A DNA stretch of 64,000 bases from Dorea_D hominis (GTDB taxonomy: Bacteria > Bacillota > Clostridia > Lachnospirales > Lachnospiraceae): positions 186,001 through 250,000 of the forward strand of contig NZ_JACOOY010000002.1 in the NCBI RefSeq assembly GCF_014287705.1, given 5' to 3'. The position numbers and the translations under genes were made by a program. The notes beneath the pieces were generated by a model. The model saw only the letters and a list, made by a program, of their open reading frames with translations, was not told the origin of the DNA and made no database searches. This document shows positions 1 to 8,325 of the stretch, in pieces (the first letter of the stretch is position 1; the number at the start of each line of letters is the position of its first letter).

Positions 1-744
1 ATCGTGGATAATACATTTGCAACTCCAGTCAACTGCCGCCCGTTTGAGTGGGGAGCAGATATCGTTACACATTCTACAACAAAGTACATGGATGGACATG
101 CATCCTGCGTCGGTGGGGCAATCGTAGACAGTGGTAATTTTGACTGGGAAGCGCACAAAGACAAATTCCCGGGACTGACTGCGCCGGATGAGACGTATCA
201 TGGAATTGTCTATACAGAGAGATTTGGAAAAGGCGCCTATATTACAAAAGCAACGTCTCAGTTAATGCGTGACCTTGGTTCAATCCAGGCACCGCAGAAT
301 GCATTTCTTCTGAACATCGGACTGGAGACTTTACATCTGCGTGTACCGAGACATTGTGAGAATGCTTTAAAAGCAGCTGAATATCTGAAAAACCACGAAA
401 AGGTTGCATGGGTTTGCTGCCCGTCCATGCCAGGTGACAAATACTACGATCTGGCATCCAAGTATATGCCGAACGGAACCTGTGGTGTAATCACATTCGG
501 CTTAAAAGGCGGAAGAGATGCTGCTGTACGCATGATGGACAGCCTGAAGATGATTGCGATCGTGACACATGTAGCGGATGCGAGAAGTTGTGTGCTGCAT
601 CCGGCAAGCCACACACATAGACAGATGAATGATGAGGAACTGAAAGAAGCTGGCGTACAGCCGGATCTGATCCGTTTCAGCGTCGGAATCGAGAATGCAG
701 AAGATATTATTGCGGATCTTGCACAGGCTCTTGAGCAGGCTTAA
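1..744 (+). CDS. O-acetylhomoserine aminocarboxypropyltransferase (sulfhydrylase), 3' part
   Basis: PLP enzyme of the Cys/Met metabolism family. It makes homocysteine from O-acetylhomoserine and sulfide (or the methylated product from methanethiol) in the cytoplasm. The gene runs off the left edge: the frame is open from base 1 and 247 codons remain. The motif HSTTKYMDGH carries the presumed PLP lysine (codon 82-84), and ADARSCVLHPASHTHRQ is the conserved C-terminal substrate-binding block of this family. It ends just before a strong hairpin at 774-810. The GTG at position 4 is an internal codon, not the start. The long spacing and the HPASHTHRQ block favour O-acetylhomoserine sulfhydrylase over cystathionine gamma-synthase, but the N-terminus is not visible. 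Confidence 0.9.
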   Translation: MVDNTFATPVNCRPFEWGADIVTHSTTKYMDGHASCVGGAIVDSGNFDWEAHKDKFPGLTAPDETYHGIVYTERFGKGAYITKATSQLMRDLGSIQAPQNAFLLNIGLETLHLRVPRHCENALKAAEYLKNHEKVAWVCCPSMPGDKYYDLASKYMPNGTCGVITFGLKGGRDAAVRMMDSLKMIAIVTHVADARSCVLHPASHTHRQMNDEELKEAGVQPDLIRFSVGIENAEDIIADLAQALEQA

Positions 745-770
745 TTTTCTGATTTACGAATAAAAATAAC

Positions 771-815
771 AGGACACCTTCATACTAACAATAAAGAAGT
801 ATGGAGGTGTTTTTT
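771..815 (+). terminator. Terminator-like hairpin that contains the tepA ribosome-binding site
   Basis: Arms 774-786 and 798-810 pair over 13 bp with one G-U pair, an 11-nt loop, and a T-run at 810-815. It has the form of an intrinsic terminator for the preceding sulfhydrylase gene. The whole GGAGG of the next gene (803-807) lies in the 3' arm, and its ATG (816) follows the T-run directly. Read-through RNA would therefore have the tepA ribosome-binding site base-paired. Confidence 0.8.
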
Positions 816-1502
816 ATGGATCAGAAGCAGTCAGAAGAGAGAGAACAGATCAAAGAAATGGGGAGTCTTGATCTGGGAACAAATAAAGAGAAAGACAGGA
901 TTAAATTACTGACGATTATTGGCGAGATCGAAGGTCATGAGGCAGTATCAGGCAATACAAAGGCAACGAAATATGAGCATCTTCTCCCGGTGCTTGCGGA
1001 AATAGAAGACAGCGAAGAGATTGATGGACTGCTTGTGCTTCTGCACACACTGGGCGGTGACGTGGAAGCGGGGCTTTCTATTGCAGAGATGATCGCATCG
1101 CTCAGCAAGCCTACCGTATCGCTTGTTCTTGGAGGCAGCCATTCTATCGGCGGACCGCTTGCAGTATCAGCCAGATATTCTTTTATTGTTCCAAGCGGCA
1201 CGATGGTTGTTCATCCGGTGCGTACGAACGGCATGTTTATCGGCGTGGAACAGAGCCTTCGCAATATGCTGAAAACACAGGATCGGATCACCCGATTTCT
1301 TTCAGATCATTCGAAAATGAGTCAGGAGAGAATTGAAAAATTAATGCTCAATCCTACAGAACTTGTAAAAGATGTCGGTACTTTGCTGGAAGGTGAAGAT
1401 GCTGTGAGGGAAGGTCTGATCGATGCGGTTGGGGGTCTTAAGGATGCACTTGGCAAACTGCATGAAATGATCGCGCAGGAGAAGCAAAAAAGAGCAAAAT
1501 AA
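816..1502 (+). CDS. tepA: ClpP-family serine protease TepA (YmfB-like)
   Basis: A 228-residue ClpP/crotonase-fold protein of the TepA (translocation-enhancing protein) group, next to the ftsK/spoIIIE gene as in Bacillus. The candidate nucleophile is Ser110 in GGSHSIGG, with the oxyanion region just before it (LHTLGGDVEAG) and the catalytic His133 in MVVHPVR. No signal peptide or membrane segment is visible. I start it at ATG 816 because GGAGG at 803-807 is 8 nt upstream; the in-frame ATG at 801 overlaps that site and would lack its own. The preceding gene is separated only by a terminator-like hairpin. The substrate is unknown; in Bacillus the protein is reported to affect protein secretion and sporulation. 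Confidence 0.88.
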   Translation: MDQKQSEEREQIKEMGSLDLGTNKEKDRIKLLTIIGEIEGHEAVSGNTKATKYEHLLPVLAEIEDSEEIDGLLVLLHTLGGDVEAGLSIAEMIASLSKPTVSLVLGGSHSIGGPLAVSARYSFIVPSGTMVVHPVRTNGMFIGVEQSLRNMLKTQDRITRFLSDHSKMSQERIEKLMLNPTELVKDVGTLLEGEDAVREGLIDAVGGLKDALGKLHEMIAQEKQKRAK

Positions 1503-1570
1503 CGTAATGACATCCCTTCTTAATAATGCTATACTAATAATAGTATTGCCAAGAATAAGGGGGAATATAA

Positions 1571-4000
1571 ATGGCTGCAAAGTCAAGGAAAAAGAGGAGT
1601 ACAAGGCAGACCAAAAAGAAAAAACAGGAACAGAGTTTCCTGCGGGATGAAGTGACAATCTGGCTGACACTGGCAGTCAGCATTCTGATCATGCTCAGTA
1701 ATTTCGGCCTGGGCGGCTCGGCGGGAGCAAAGGCTTCCCACGGATTATATTATGCATTTGGAGCAGTTGCCTATGTAGTTCCGTTTCTATTATTTGGAAT
1801 TGTTGCATTTCTTATCTCAAACAAAGGGAATGTAAATGCATATTTAAAGACAGCGGCAGGACTTATATTTGTTGTCCTGACCTGCGCACTTCTGGAACTG
1901 GTGGACAAGATCGGAGGTATCATCGGCGAAAAGATTACGAATGTACTGGCACCGGTTATCGGAGTCGCAGGTACATATGTTGTTGTTCTTATTTTCATGA
2001 TCATTTGTTTTGTCATTATGACTGGAAAGTCTTTGCTTAAGGGAGTAAAAGAAAGTGGAGACCGAGCATACGGCAAAGCAAAAGAAGATTCTGCCAGAAG
2101 AAGGAAGATTGCAAAAGAGCGCCGGGAAGAACGCAGTAAAGAGCGGGAGCGACTGCGTGAACAGAAAGCAAAAGAAGTGCTAGAACAGAAGAAATTCCAG
2201 GCAGAGAAACCACCAAAGAGTGTCGGAAAAAGTAAGCGCAGTGAGAAGCATGTGGAAGGTGTTTCGTTTGATACAACACTTGGCGGCGGACAAACACCGG
2301 CACACGAAGATATGCATGAAGTTTCAGCAGAACCACAGTTCGTGATCCACCGCGGGGATGATGCGTCTATGCCGGCTGATAAAAACGAGATGCCGTCAGT
2401 GGCAGACGCAGATGTTCAGGAAGAGAAACCGCGCAGGCGCAAAACACGTGAAGCGGCTGCAGAACTGGCGAAGGAGACTGCACAGGTTGCGGCTACGGTT
2501 GCTTCCGGAGAGAGAAAATCAAAGAAAGCATATCAGTTCCCACCAATCTCACTTTTGAAACGGGGAAAGAATAAAGGTGGAGAATCTGATGCAAGCCTTA
2601 GAGAGACCGCAATGAAGTTACAACAGACACTGCAGAATTTCGGAGTCCAGGTTACAGTGACGAATGTAAGCTGCGGTCCTGCAGTAACACGGTACGAGTT
2701 ACAGCCGGAGATGGGGGTTAAAGTTAGTAAGATCGTTGGGCTTGCCGATGATATCAAACTGAATCTTGCAGCGGCAGACATTCGTATCGAGGCGCCGATT
2801 CCTGGAAAAGCAGCAGTCGGAATTGAAGTTCCGAATAAGGAAAATTCCGCAGTTATGCTCCGTGATCTCTTAGAGACCGCAGAGTTCCAGAACAGTCCGT
2901 CAAATATTTCATTTGCAGCTGGAAAAGATATCGGTGGCAAAGTTGTTGTGACGGATATTGCAAAGATGCCACATCTTCTGATCGCAGGTGCAACCGGTTC
3001 CGGTAAATCTGTCTGCATCAACACAATCATTATGAGTATTTTATATAAAGCAAGACCAGATGAAGTGAAGCTTATCATGATTGATCCGAAAGTTGTAGAG
3101 TTAAGTGTATATAACGGGATTCCGCATCTGATGATTCCGGTTGTGACCGATCCGAAGAAAGCAGCAGGTGCTCTTAACTGGGCGGTTGCGGAGATGACGC
3201 GAAGATATCAGGCATTCGCAGAATACAATGTACGTGATATGAAAGGCTACAATGCGAAAGTAGAAGCAATGCCGGAACCAGCTGAGGGTGAACCGGCAAA
3301 ACCGGTTCTGATGCCACAGATTGTCATTATCGTAGATGAGCTTGCAGATCTGATGATGGTAGCGCCGGGAGATGTAGAAGAAGCAATCTGCCGTCTGGCG
3401 CAGCTTGCCCGTGCAGCCGGAATCCATCTGGTTGTTGCAACACAGCGTCCATCCGTAAATGTTATTACCGGACTGATCAAGGCAAATATGCCGTCAAGAA
3501 TTGCATTTTCCGTATCGTCCGGTGTTGATTCCAGAACAATCATCGATATGAACGGAGCAGAGAAACTGCTTGGAAAAGGTGATATGCTTTTCTACCCGTC
3601 CGGTTATCAGAAACCAGCCAGAGTACAGGGTGCGTTTGTAACGGATAAAGAAGTGCAGGATGTTGTGGAGTATCTGAAATCACATAATGATGATTCCGGA
3701 TATGATGAAAACGTTGTAAACCATGTGAATACTTCGGAGATCGGAAGTGGAAGCATCGGAAGTGCAGATACCGGGGAGACGGATGTGCATTTTATAGAGG
3801 CCGGAAGACTGATCATTGAAAAGGACAAGGCGTCTATTGGTATGTTGCAGCGTACGTTTAAGATTGGATTTAATCGTGCAGCGCGCATTATGGATCAGCT
3901 TTGTGAAGCTGGAGTTGTAGGCGGCGAAGAAGGCACGAAACCACGAAAGATTTTGATGTCTGCGGAGGAATTTGAGCAGTATATCACAAAAAAATCATAA
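1571..4000 (+). CDS. ftsK: DNA translocase FtsK/SpoIIIE
   Basis: An 809-residue septal DNA pump that moves chromosomes through the closing division or sporulation septum. The N-terminus is basic, followed by about four membrane segments (roughly residues 28-155), a charged Lys/Arg/Glu-rich linker (160-320), then the alpha/beta motor with Walker A GATGSGKS near residue 473 and the hydrophobic Walker B strand before DELADLMM. The C-terminal winged-helix gamma domain (about 745-805) would read orienting DNA sequences. The site AAGGGGGAA just upstream supports ATG 1571. It lies 68 nt after tepA. The family signature is unambiguous; whether it acts as vegetative FtsK or as SpoIIIE cannot be told from sequence alone. 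Confidence 0.96.
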   Translation: MAAKSRKKRSTRQTKKKKQEQSFLRDEVTIWLTLAVSILIMLSNFGLGGSAGAKASHGLYYAFGAVAYVVPFLLFGIVAFLISNKGNVNAYLKTAAGLIFVVLTCALLELVDKIGGIIGEKITNVLAPVIGVAGTYVVVLIFMIICFVIMTGKSLLKGVKESGDRAYGKAKEDSARRRKIAKERREERSKERERLREQKAKEVLEQKKFQAEKPPKSVGKSKRSEKHVEGVSFDTTLGGGQTPAHEDMHEVSAEPQFVIHRGDDASMPADKNEMPSVADADVQEEKPRRRKTREAAAELAKETAQVAATVASGERKSKKAYQFPPISLLKRGKNKGGESDASLRETAMKLQQTLQNFGVQVTVTNVSCGPAVTRYELQPEMGVKVSKIVGLADDIKLNLAAADIRIEAPIPGKAAVGIEVPNKENSAVMLRDLLETAEFQNSPSNISFAAGKDIGGKVVVTDIAKMPHLLIAGATGSGKSVCINTIIMSILYKARPDEVKLIMIDPKVVELSVYNGIPHLMIPVVTDPKKAAGALNWAVAEMTRRYQAFAEYNVRDMKGYNAKVEAMPEPAEGEPAKPVLMPQIVIIVDELADLMMVAPGDVEEAICRLAQLARAAGIHLVVATQRPSVNVITGLIKANMPSRIAFSVSSGVDSRTIIDMNGAEKLLGKGDMLFYPSGYQKPARVQGAFVTDKEVQDVVEYLKSHNDDSGYDENVVNHVNTSEIGSGSIGSADTGETDVHFIEAGRLIIEKDKASIGMLQRTFKIGFNRAARIMDQLCEAGVVGGEEGTKPRKILMSAEEFEQYITKKS

Positions 4001-4008
4001 GTTTCCAG

Positions 4009-4037
4009 TTGCAAGCAGAAAAACTTTGAAGTATAAT
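4009..4037 (+). promoter_or_regulatory. Candidate sigma-A promoter for the zinc-ribbon/TPR gene
   Basis: TTGCAA (4009-4014), a 17-bp spacer and a perfect TATAAT (4032-4037). It lies just after the ftsK stop and about 46 nt before the next start codon, so the downstream gene probably has its own transcript. Confidence 0.6.
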
Positions 4038-4082
4038 AGTGGAGTTTCGAGAAAATATACAGGGAGGAGGACATGATGAATC

Positions 4083-5624
4083 ATGAAATGTAAATACTGC
4101 GGACATGAGATACCGGATGGTGTGTTGTATTGTGATGCATGTGGGAATGAAGTCCGTATTGTTCCTGATTATAATCCTCTTGATGATATGTTAACCGAGC
4201 AGGTTCGGTTTTCGATAGATGAACAAAATGAAGGGAAAGAAGATCCGGATTATCTGGCATATGACCGTACCCGGGTGGATGTCCGAAGTAATACGGGTGG
4301 ACGTACCAGTGGAAGATCTGGCGCAACCGGTAGAATAACAGGAGTATCTGCCCGCACGACAAGACGAACGATGAATACGCGTGTGACGGGCGATACATCT
4401 ATCCGGGCAACCGGTAAAACTACGGTGCTTCGCCAGACCGGAAGAACAGGAAATACAGGCAGAACCGGACGTACCGGTCAGATCGCAGACCGTACCGGAG
4501 GCGGTAAAAGGTCTGTGAGTCGTAAGAAGAAAGAACAGAAGATGGCAAGACTTAGGAGAAAGCGCCGGATTGTCATTCTTGTTCTTATTCTTTGTATTGC
4601 TGCGATCGCTGGTATCAGTTATGCACTTTACATCAATTCCTATACGGGAATTGTAAGAAGTGGTAATAATGCACTTAAGAATCAGGAATATTCAAAAGCG
4701 GAAAGTTATTTTAAAAGAGCGATCAAAAAGAATAAGCAACGGCCGGAGGCTTATAGCGGTCTTGCAAAGACATATCTCGGTCAGGATGAAGATGACAAGG
4801 CAGAGAATGTATTCCTGGACGCGATTGATTCGCAGTCAGGAAATGCGGACCTTTATGATGCCTGTTTCCAGTTTTATCTGGATACAGACCAGACACTTAA
4901 GATTCCGGAACTTTTCGATGACGCTGATGATTCTGTACAGGAACAGTTGTCAGAATATGATATTGACAGACCAACATACAGTCTGGATGATAAAAAGACA
5001 TATGATGATGTACAGCAGGTGACACTTACCGCCGGTAAAGGAATGACGATTTATTATACAACCGATGGAACGGATCCGACATTTGACAGCGACAAATACA
5101 AAGAACCGATTCAGCTTGAAGAAGGGGAAAATGACGTGCGTGCAATTGCTGTCAATAAAAAAGGGATACCGAGCAGCACTGCACAGAAGGTGTATAAGAT
5201 TGTGTTCCCGATTGAGGAAGCACCGGCTATTTCACCGTCTACCGGACAGTACGAAAGTAGTCAGACGATTGAAATTAAAGTACCGGATGGATATACGGCA
5301 TACTATACGATGAATGGAAAGACACCGACAACATCCTCAAAGAAATATACCGGGCCGATTAAGATGCCGGAGGGCGAGACATTGTTTAAGGCGATTCTTG
5401 TAAACAGTGACGGACGTTCAAGTGGTGTTACAACACGTAATTACGTGCTGGATCTCAGCAGCTCGAAGGGCAATTCAGATACCTCATCCAATATATCCGG
5501 AAGCAACAGCGATTCTTCGGATATATCTACGTCCGACAGTAATACTGACGGATTGGGAACAGATACAACAACCGGAAGCCGTTCCAACCGTGTGATCACC
5601 GGAAAGGGAGGAGCTTCTGAGTAG
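4083..5624 (+). CDS. Zinc-ribbon / TPR / chitobiase-C-like repeat membrane protein
   Basis: 513 residues; the function is not known. The order is: a zinc ribbon with Cys3, Cys6, Cys17 and Cys20; a linker; a low-complexity stretch rich in Thr-Gly-Arg triplets (about residues 70-145); a basic patch; one membrane helix (about 160-184); two TPR-like helical repeats (about 195-260); two beta-sandwich repeats resembling the chitobiase/hexosaminidase C-terminal domain (about 296-372 and 379-455), each with a Y-Y-T-x-[DN]-G-x-x-P-T motif; and a Ser/Asp/Asn-rich tail. The predicted topology is zinc ribbon inside and TPR plus repeats outside. A GGGAGGAGG site ends 12 nt before ATG 4083; the two ATGs at 4073 and 4076 open a different frame that stops after six codons. 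A wall-surface role is inferred only from the outer domains. Confidence 0.8.
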   Translation: MKCKYCGHEIPDGVLYCDACGNEVRIVPDYNPLDDMLTEQVRFSIDEQNEGKEDPDYLAYDRTRVDVRSNTGGRTSGRSGATGRITGVSARTTRRTMNTRVTGDTSIRATGKTTVLRQTGRTGNTGRTGRTGQIADRTGGGKRSVSRKKKEQKMARLRRKRRIVILVLILCIAAIAGISYALYINSYTGIVRSGNNALKNQEYSKAESYFKRAIKKNKQRPEAYSGLAKTYLGQDEDDKAENVFLDAIDSQSGNADLYDACFQFYLDTDQTLKIPELFDDADDSVQEQLSEYDIDRPTYSLDDKKTYDDVQQVTLTAGKGMTIYYTTDGTDPTFDSDKYKEPIQLEEGENDVRAIAVNKKGIPSSTAQKVYKIVFPIEEAPAISPSTGQYESSQTIEIKVPDGYTAYYTMNGKTPTTSSKKYTGPIKMPEGETLFKAILVNSDGRSSGVTTRNYVLDLSSSKGNSDTSSNISGSNSDSSDISTSDSNTDGLGTDTTTGSRSNRVITGKGGASE

Positions 5625-5670
5625 GACCGATGTCAGAATAAAGCAAAAAGATAATATAAGAAATGAGCAG

Positions 5671-5709
5671 GGACACATGGAAAGTGAAGCTTATCATGTG
5701 TCCTTTTTT
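5671..5709 (+). terminator. Intrinsic terminator after the TPR membrane protein gene
   Basis: Perfect 9-bp stem GGACACATG (5671-5679) with CATGTGTCC (5695-5703), followed by six T. The stretch from here to 5892 holds no convincing gene. Confidence 0.85.
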
Positions 5710-5892
5710 GTGTAATAGTTTCGTTTCTACTACGTAAAAACTCTCCAGAAGGATGCGCACTCACGTGAAATGGCAGAGTGTAATAAGCAACAGCACTCAT
5801 CGCAAGAAAATGCCTTGGCACATTCTATTTTGTTATGACGATATGAAAAAAAGATTGTACGAAAATAAGTGCAAAAAGTTATAAAAAAACTA

Positions 5893-5921
5893 TTGCGTTA
5901 TTTTTTTAACAGATATATAAT
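5893..5921 (+). promoter_or_regulatory. Candidate promoter of the iron alcohol dehydrogenase gene
   Basis: A perfect TATAAT (5916-5921) lies 17 bp after TTGCGT (5893-5898), a weak -35 element. Transcription would start near 5928, inside the second of two Rex-like palindromes. Confidence 0.55.
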
Positions 5922-5940
5922 TGCGTTAAAGAATTAACAA
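5893..5940. promoter_or_regulatory. Two Rex-like operators upstream of the alcohol dehydrogenase gene
   Basis: The redox sensor Rex of Firmicutes binds TTGTTAA-N4-TTAACAA. Site 2 (5923-5940) contains the exact palindrome GTTAA-AGAA-TTAAC plus the right-hand AA; only its first two bases differ from the consensus. Site 1 (5897-5910) has the same 14-bp layout with one mismatch. Both are preceded by TTGC and the two are 28 bp apart. Site 1 fills the -35/-10 spacer and site 2 covers the predicted transcription start, so binding would block the promoter until NADH rises. The rex gene itself is not in the window. Confidence 0.6.
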
Positions 5941-5973
5941 AATAATATATCTTAAGAAAAGGAGATGCGAACA

Positions 5974-7155
5974 ATGGCAAGATTTACATTACCAAGAGAC
6001 GTATATCACGGCAAAGGATGTTTGGAAGAACTTAAGAATTTAAAAGGTAAAAAAGCAATCCTCGTAGTAGGCGGCGGTTCTATGAAGCGACAGGGATTTC
6101 TGGACAAGGCTGTCGGTTATTTGAAAGAAGCTGGTATGGAAGTCCAGTTGTTTGAAGGTGTAGAACCTGATCCATCTGTAGAAACTGTAATGAAAGGTGC
6201 AAAAGCAATGCAGGAGTTCGAACCGGACTGGATCGTTGCTATGGGTGGAGGATCACCAATCGATGCTGCAAAAGCAATGTGGGCATTTTATGAATATCCG
6301 GACATTACATTTGAAGATCTGATCACACCGTTCAGTTTCCCGGAATTAAGACAGAAAGCAAAATTTGCAGCGATTCCGTCTACATCGGGAACGGCAACAG
6401 AGGTTACGGCATTCTCCGTTATCACAGATTATGCAAAAGGAATCAAATACCCTCTGGCAGATTTCAATATCACACCAGATGTAGCAATCGTTGATTCAGA
6501 ACTGGTAGAAGGACTTCCGGCAAAACAGGTTGCATATACAGGAATGGATGCACTGACACATGCGATTGAAGCTTATGTATCTACTCTGAACTGTGTATAT
6601 ACAGATCCACTTGCAATCCAGGCAATTGAAATGGTATTCGATTACCTGCCGGCATCTTACAACGGAAATATGGAAGCAAGAGCACAGATGCATGACGCAC
6701 AGTGTCTCGCAGGAATGGCATTTTCCAATGCATTACTTGGAATTGTCCACTCTATGGCACATAAGACGGGTGCAGTTTTCTCAACCGGTCATATCACACA
6801 TGGTCTTGCGAATGCAATGTATCTGCCATATGTAATCAAATACAATGCAAAAGATCCGATCGCAGCAAAACGTTATGCGGAGATCGCACGTAAAGTAGGA
6901 CTTCCGGGAGCTTCAGAAAAGGCACTGATCAATAGTTTGTGTGAGAAGATCCAGGCATTCAATGTAAAACTTAACATTCCGGCAACATTAAAAGAGTTCG
7001 GAATCAAAGAAGATGAATTCAAAGAGAAGATTGCTACAATCGCTGAAAATGCTGTTGGTGATGCCTGTACAGGATCTAACCCAAGAGCCATCGATCCGGC
7101 AACAATGGAAAAGTTATTTACATGCATTTATTACGGAACAGAAGTTGACTTTTAA
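5974..7155 (+). CDS. Iron-containing alcohol dehydrogenase
   Basis: A 393-residue group III (Fe-type) alcohol dehydrogenase that interconverts an aldehyde or ketone and an alcohol with NAD(P)H, presumably disposing of fermentative reducing power. The nucleotide-binding part contains GGGSPIDAAKA. The metal site is Asp192 and His196 (GMDALTHAIE), His259 (GIVHSMAHK) and His276 (HGLANAM). The start is ATG 5974, with AAGGAG at 5959-5964; the in-frame ATG at 5965 directly abuts that site and is too close. It is a single gene flanked by its own promoter/operator region and a terminator. The true substrate (butanol, ethanol, propanediol or other) cannot be read from the sequence. Confidence 0.93.
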   Translation: MARFTLPRDVYHGKGCLEELKNLKGKKAILVVGGGSMKRQGFLDKAVGYLKEAGMEVQLFEGVEPDPSVETVMKGAKAMQEFEPDWIVAMGGGSPIDAAKAMWAFYEYPDITFEDLITPFSFPELRQKAKFAAIPSTSGTATEVTAFSVITDYAKGIKYPLADFNITPDVAIVDSELVEGLPAKQVAYTGMDALTHAIEAYVSTLNCVYTDPLAIQAIEMVFDYLPASYNGNMEARAQMHDAQCLAGMAFSNALLGIVHSMAHKTGAVFSTGHITHGLANAMYLPYVIKYNAKDPIAAKRYAEIARKVGLPGASEKALINSLCEKIQAFNVKLNIPATLKEFGIKEDEFKEKIATIAENAVGDACTGSNPRAIDPATMEKLFTCIYYGTEVDF

Positions 7156-7186
7156 TTCGGCATTTTTCCAATTACCATACATAAGG

Positions 7187-7220
7187 AAGGAAGCGGAACC
7201 TGACTCCGCTTCCTTCTTTT
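7187..7220 (+). terminator. Intrinsic terminator after the alcohol dehydrogenase gene
   Basis: Perfect 11-bp stem (7187-7197 with 7205-7215), 7-nt loop, then CTTTT. From 7221 to 7437 no gene is visible. That stretch must hold the nfnA promoter; TTGCTT (7373-7378) with TATTTT (7395-7400), 16 bp apart, is one weak candidate. Confidence 0.85.
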
Positions 7221-7437
7221 ATCGCCGTCAGGGCAATATAAAAAATATAACATTTATGTGTCCGTCAGGCTGCATTTGATGAATGTTAAATGTTTATCTA
7301 CAAGTATATAATTATAATAAATAGTCAAAAGAAGAGAATTACTGCAAAACAATTGTACAAAAACAGGATGTATTGCTTGCTATTTTTCTAAAAATATTTT
7401 ATTATGATAAAAGGATTATATTCGAGGAGGAAGAAAG

Positions 7438-8325
7438 ATGTACAAGATATTGAAAGCTGAGAAATTGGCTGCGAACATTTATCTTATGGATGTCGAAGCT
7501 CCACGTGTTGCACGTCACTGTGAACCGGGACAGTTCGTTATCGTTAAGATGGATGAAAAAGGGGAACGTATTCCACTTACAATTTGTGATTATGACAGAG
7601 AAGCCGGAACGATTACAATTGTATTCCAGCCGGTAGGAGCATCTACAACAAAGATGACAGAGATGAAAGCCGGAGATTATTTCCGCGATTTCACAGGACC
7701 GCTTGGATGTCCATCTGAATTTATTCATGAAGATCTGGAAGAACTGAAAAAGAAGAAAATCTTATTTGTCGGTGGTGGTGTCGGAGCCGCACCGGTATAC
7801 CCACAGGTAAAATGGATGAAAGAGCATGGAATCGATGTGGATGTTATCATCGGCTCCAAGACAAAAGACCTCTTAATTCTGGAAGACCAGATGGAGGCAG
7901 CTGCAGGAAATTATTATCCATGTACAGATGATGGATCTTATGGTCATGCAGGTATGGTTACAACAAAGATCGAACAGCTTGTAGAAGAAGGCAACAAATA
8001 CGATGTCTGTATCGCAATCGGACCAATGATCATGATGAAATTCGTATGCCTGCTTACAAAGAAACTGGAGATCCCGACAGTTGTAAGTATGAATCCGATC
8101 ATGGTAGACGGAACCGGTATGTGTGGAGCCTGTCGTCTGATTGTAGGCGGAGAAGTAAAATTCGCATGCGTAGACGGACCGGAATTTGACGGACATCTCG
8201 TTGATTTTGACAACGCTATGAAGAGACAGCAGATGTATAAGACACAGGAAGGTCGTGCGATGTTAAAATTACAGGAAGGTGACACCCATCACGGTGGATG
8301 TGGCCAGTGCGGAGGTGAGAACTAA
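7438..8325 (+). CDS. nfnA: NAD-dependent ferredoxin:NADP oxidoreductase small subunit (NfnA/SudB type)
   Basis: 295 residues of the ferredoxin-NADP reductase fold. It has an FAD-binding barrel (about 1-95), an NAD-binding domain starting at LFVGGGVGAAP, and a C-terminal [2Fe-2S] motif MCGACRLIV...FACVDGPEF. With the next gene it forms NfnAB, which in Clostridia couples NADH and reduced ferredoxin to NADPH formation by electron bifurcation or its reverse. The stop codon overlaps the nfnB start by 1 nt (TAATG), so the two are translationally coupled. The start ATG 7438 follows GAGGAGGAA. Sulfide dehydrogenase is the older name for the same pair. Confidence 0.92.
   Translation: MYKILKAEKLAANIYLMDVEAPRVARHCEPGQFVIVKMDEKGERIPLTICDYDREAGTITIVFQPVGASTTKMTEMKAGDYFRDFTGPLGCPSEFIHEDLEELKKKKILFVGGGVGAAPVYPQVKWMKEHGIDVDVIIGSKTKDLLILEDQMEAAAGNYYPCTDDGSYGHAGMVTTKIEQLVEEGNKYDVCIAIGPMIMMKFVCLLTKKLEIPTVVSMNPIMVDGTGMCGACRLIVGGEVKFACVDGPEFDGHLVDFDNAMKRQQMYKTQEGRAMLKLQEGDTHHGGCGQCGGEN

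Noticed and set aside
4073..4090. Six-codon frame (two ATGs) before the zinc-ribbon gene
   Set aside because: It could be a leader peptide, but the first ATG is only 2 nt from the Shine-Dalgarno and nothing else supports it; the gene proper starts at 4083.
5633..5821. 62-residue open frame on the minus strand
   Set aside because: It crosses the terminator at 5671-5709, has no ribosome-binding site and an odd composition.
7221..7437. A riboswitch or Rex site before nfnA
   Set aside because: The stretch has an AT-rich, weak inverted repeat and TTGTACAA, but no match to a known riboswitch core or a GTTAA-N4-TTAAC site.
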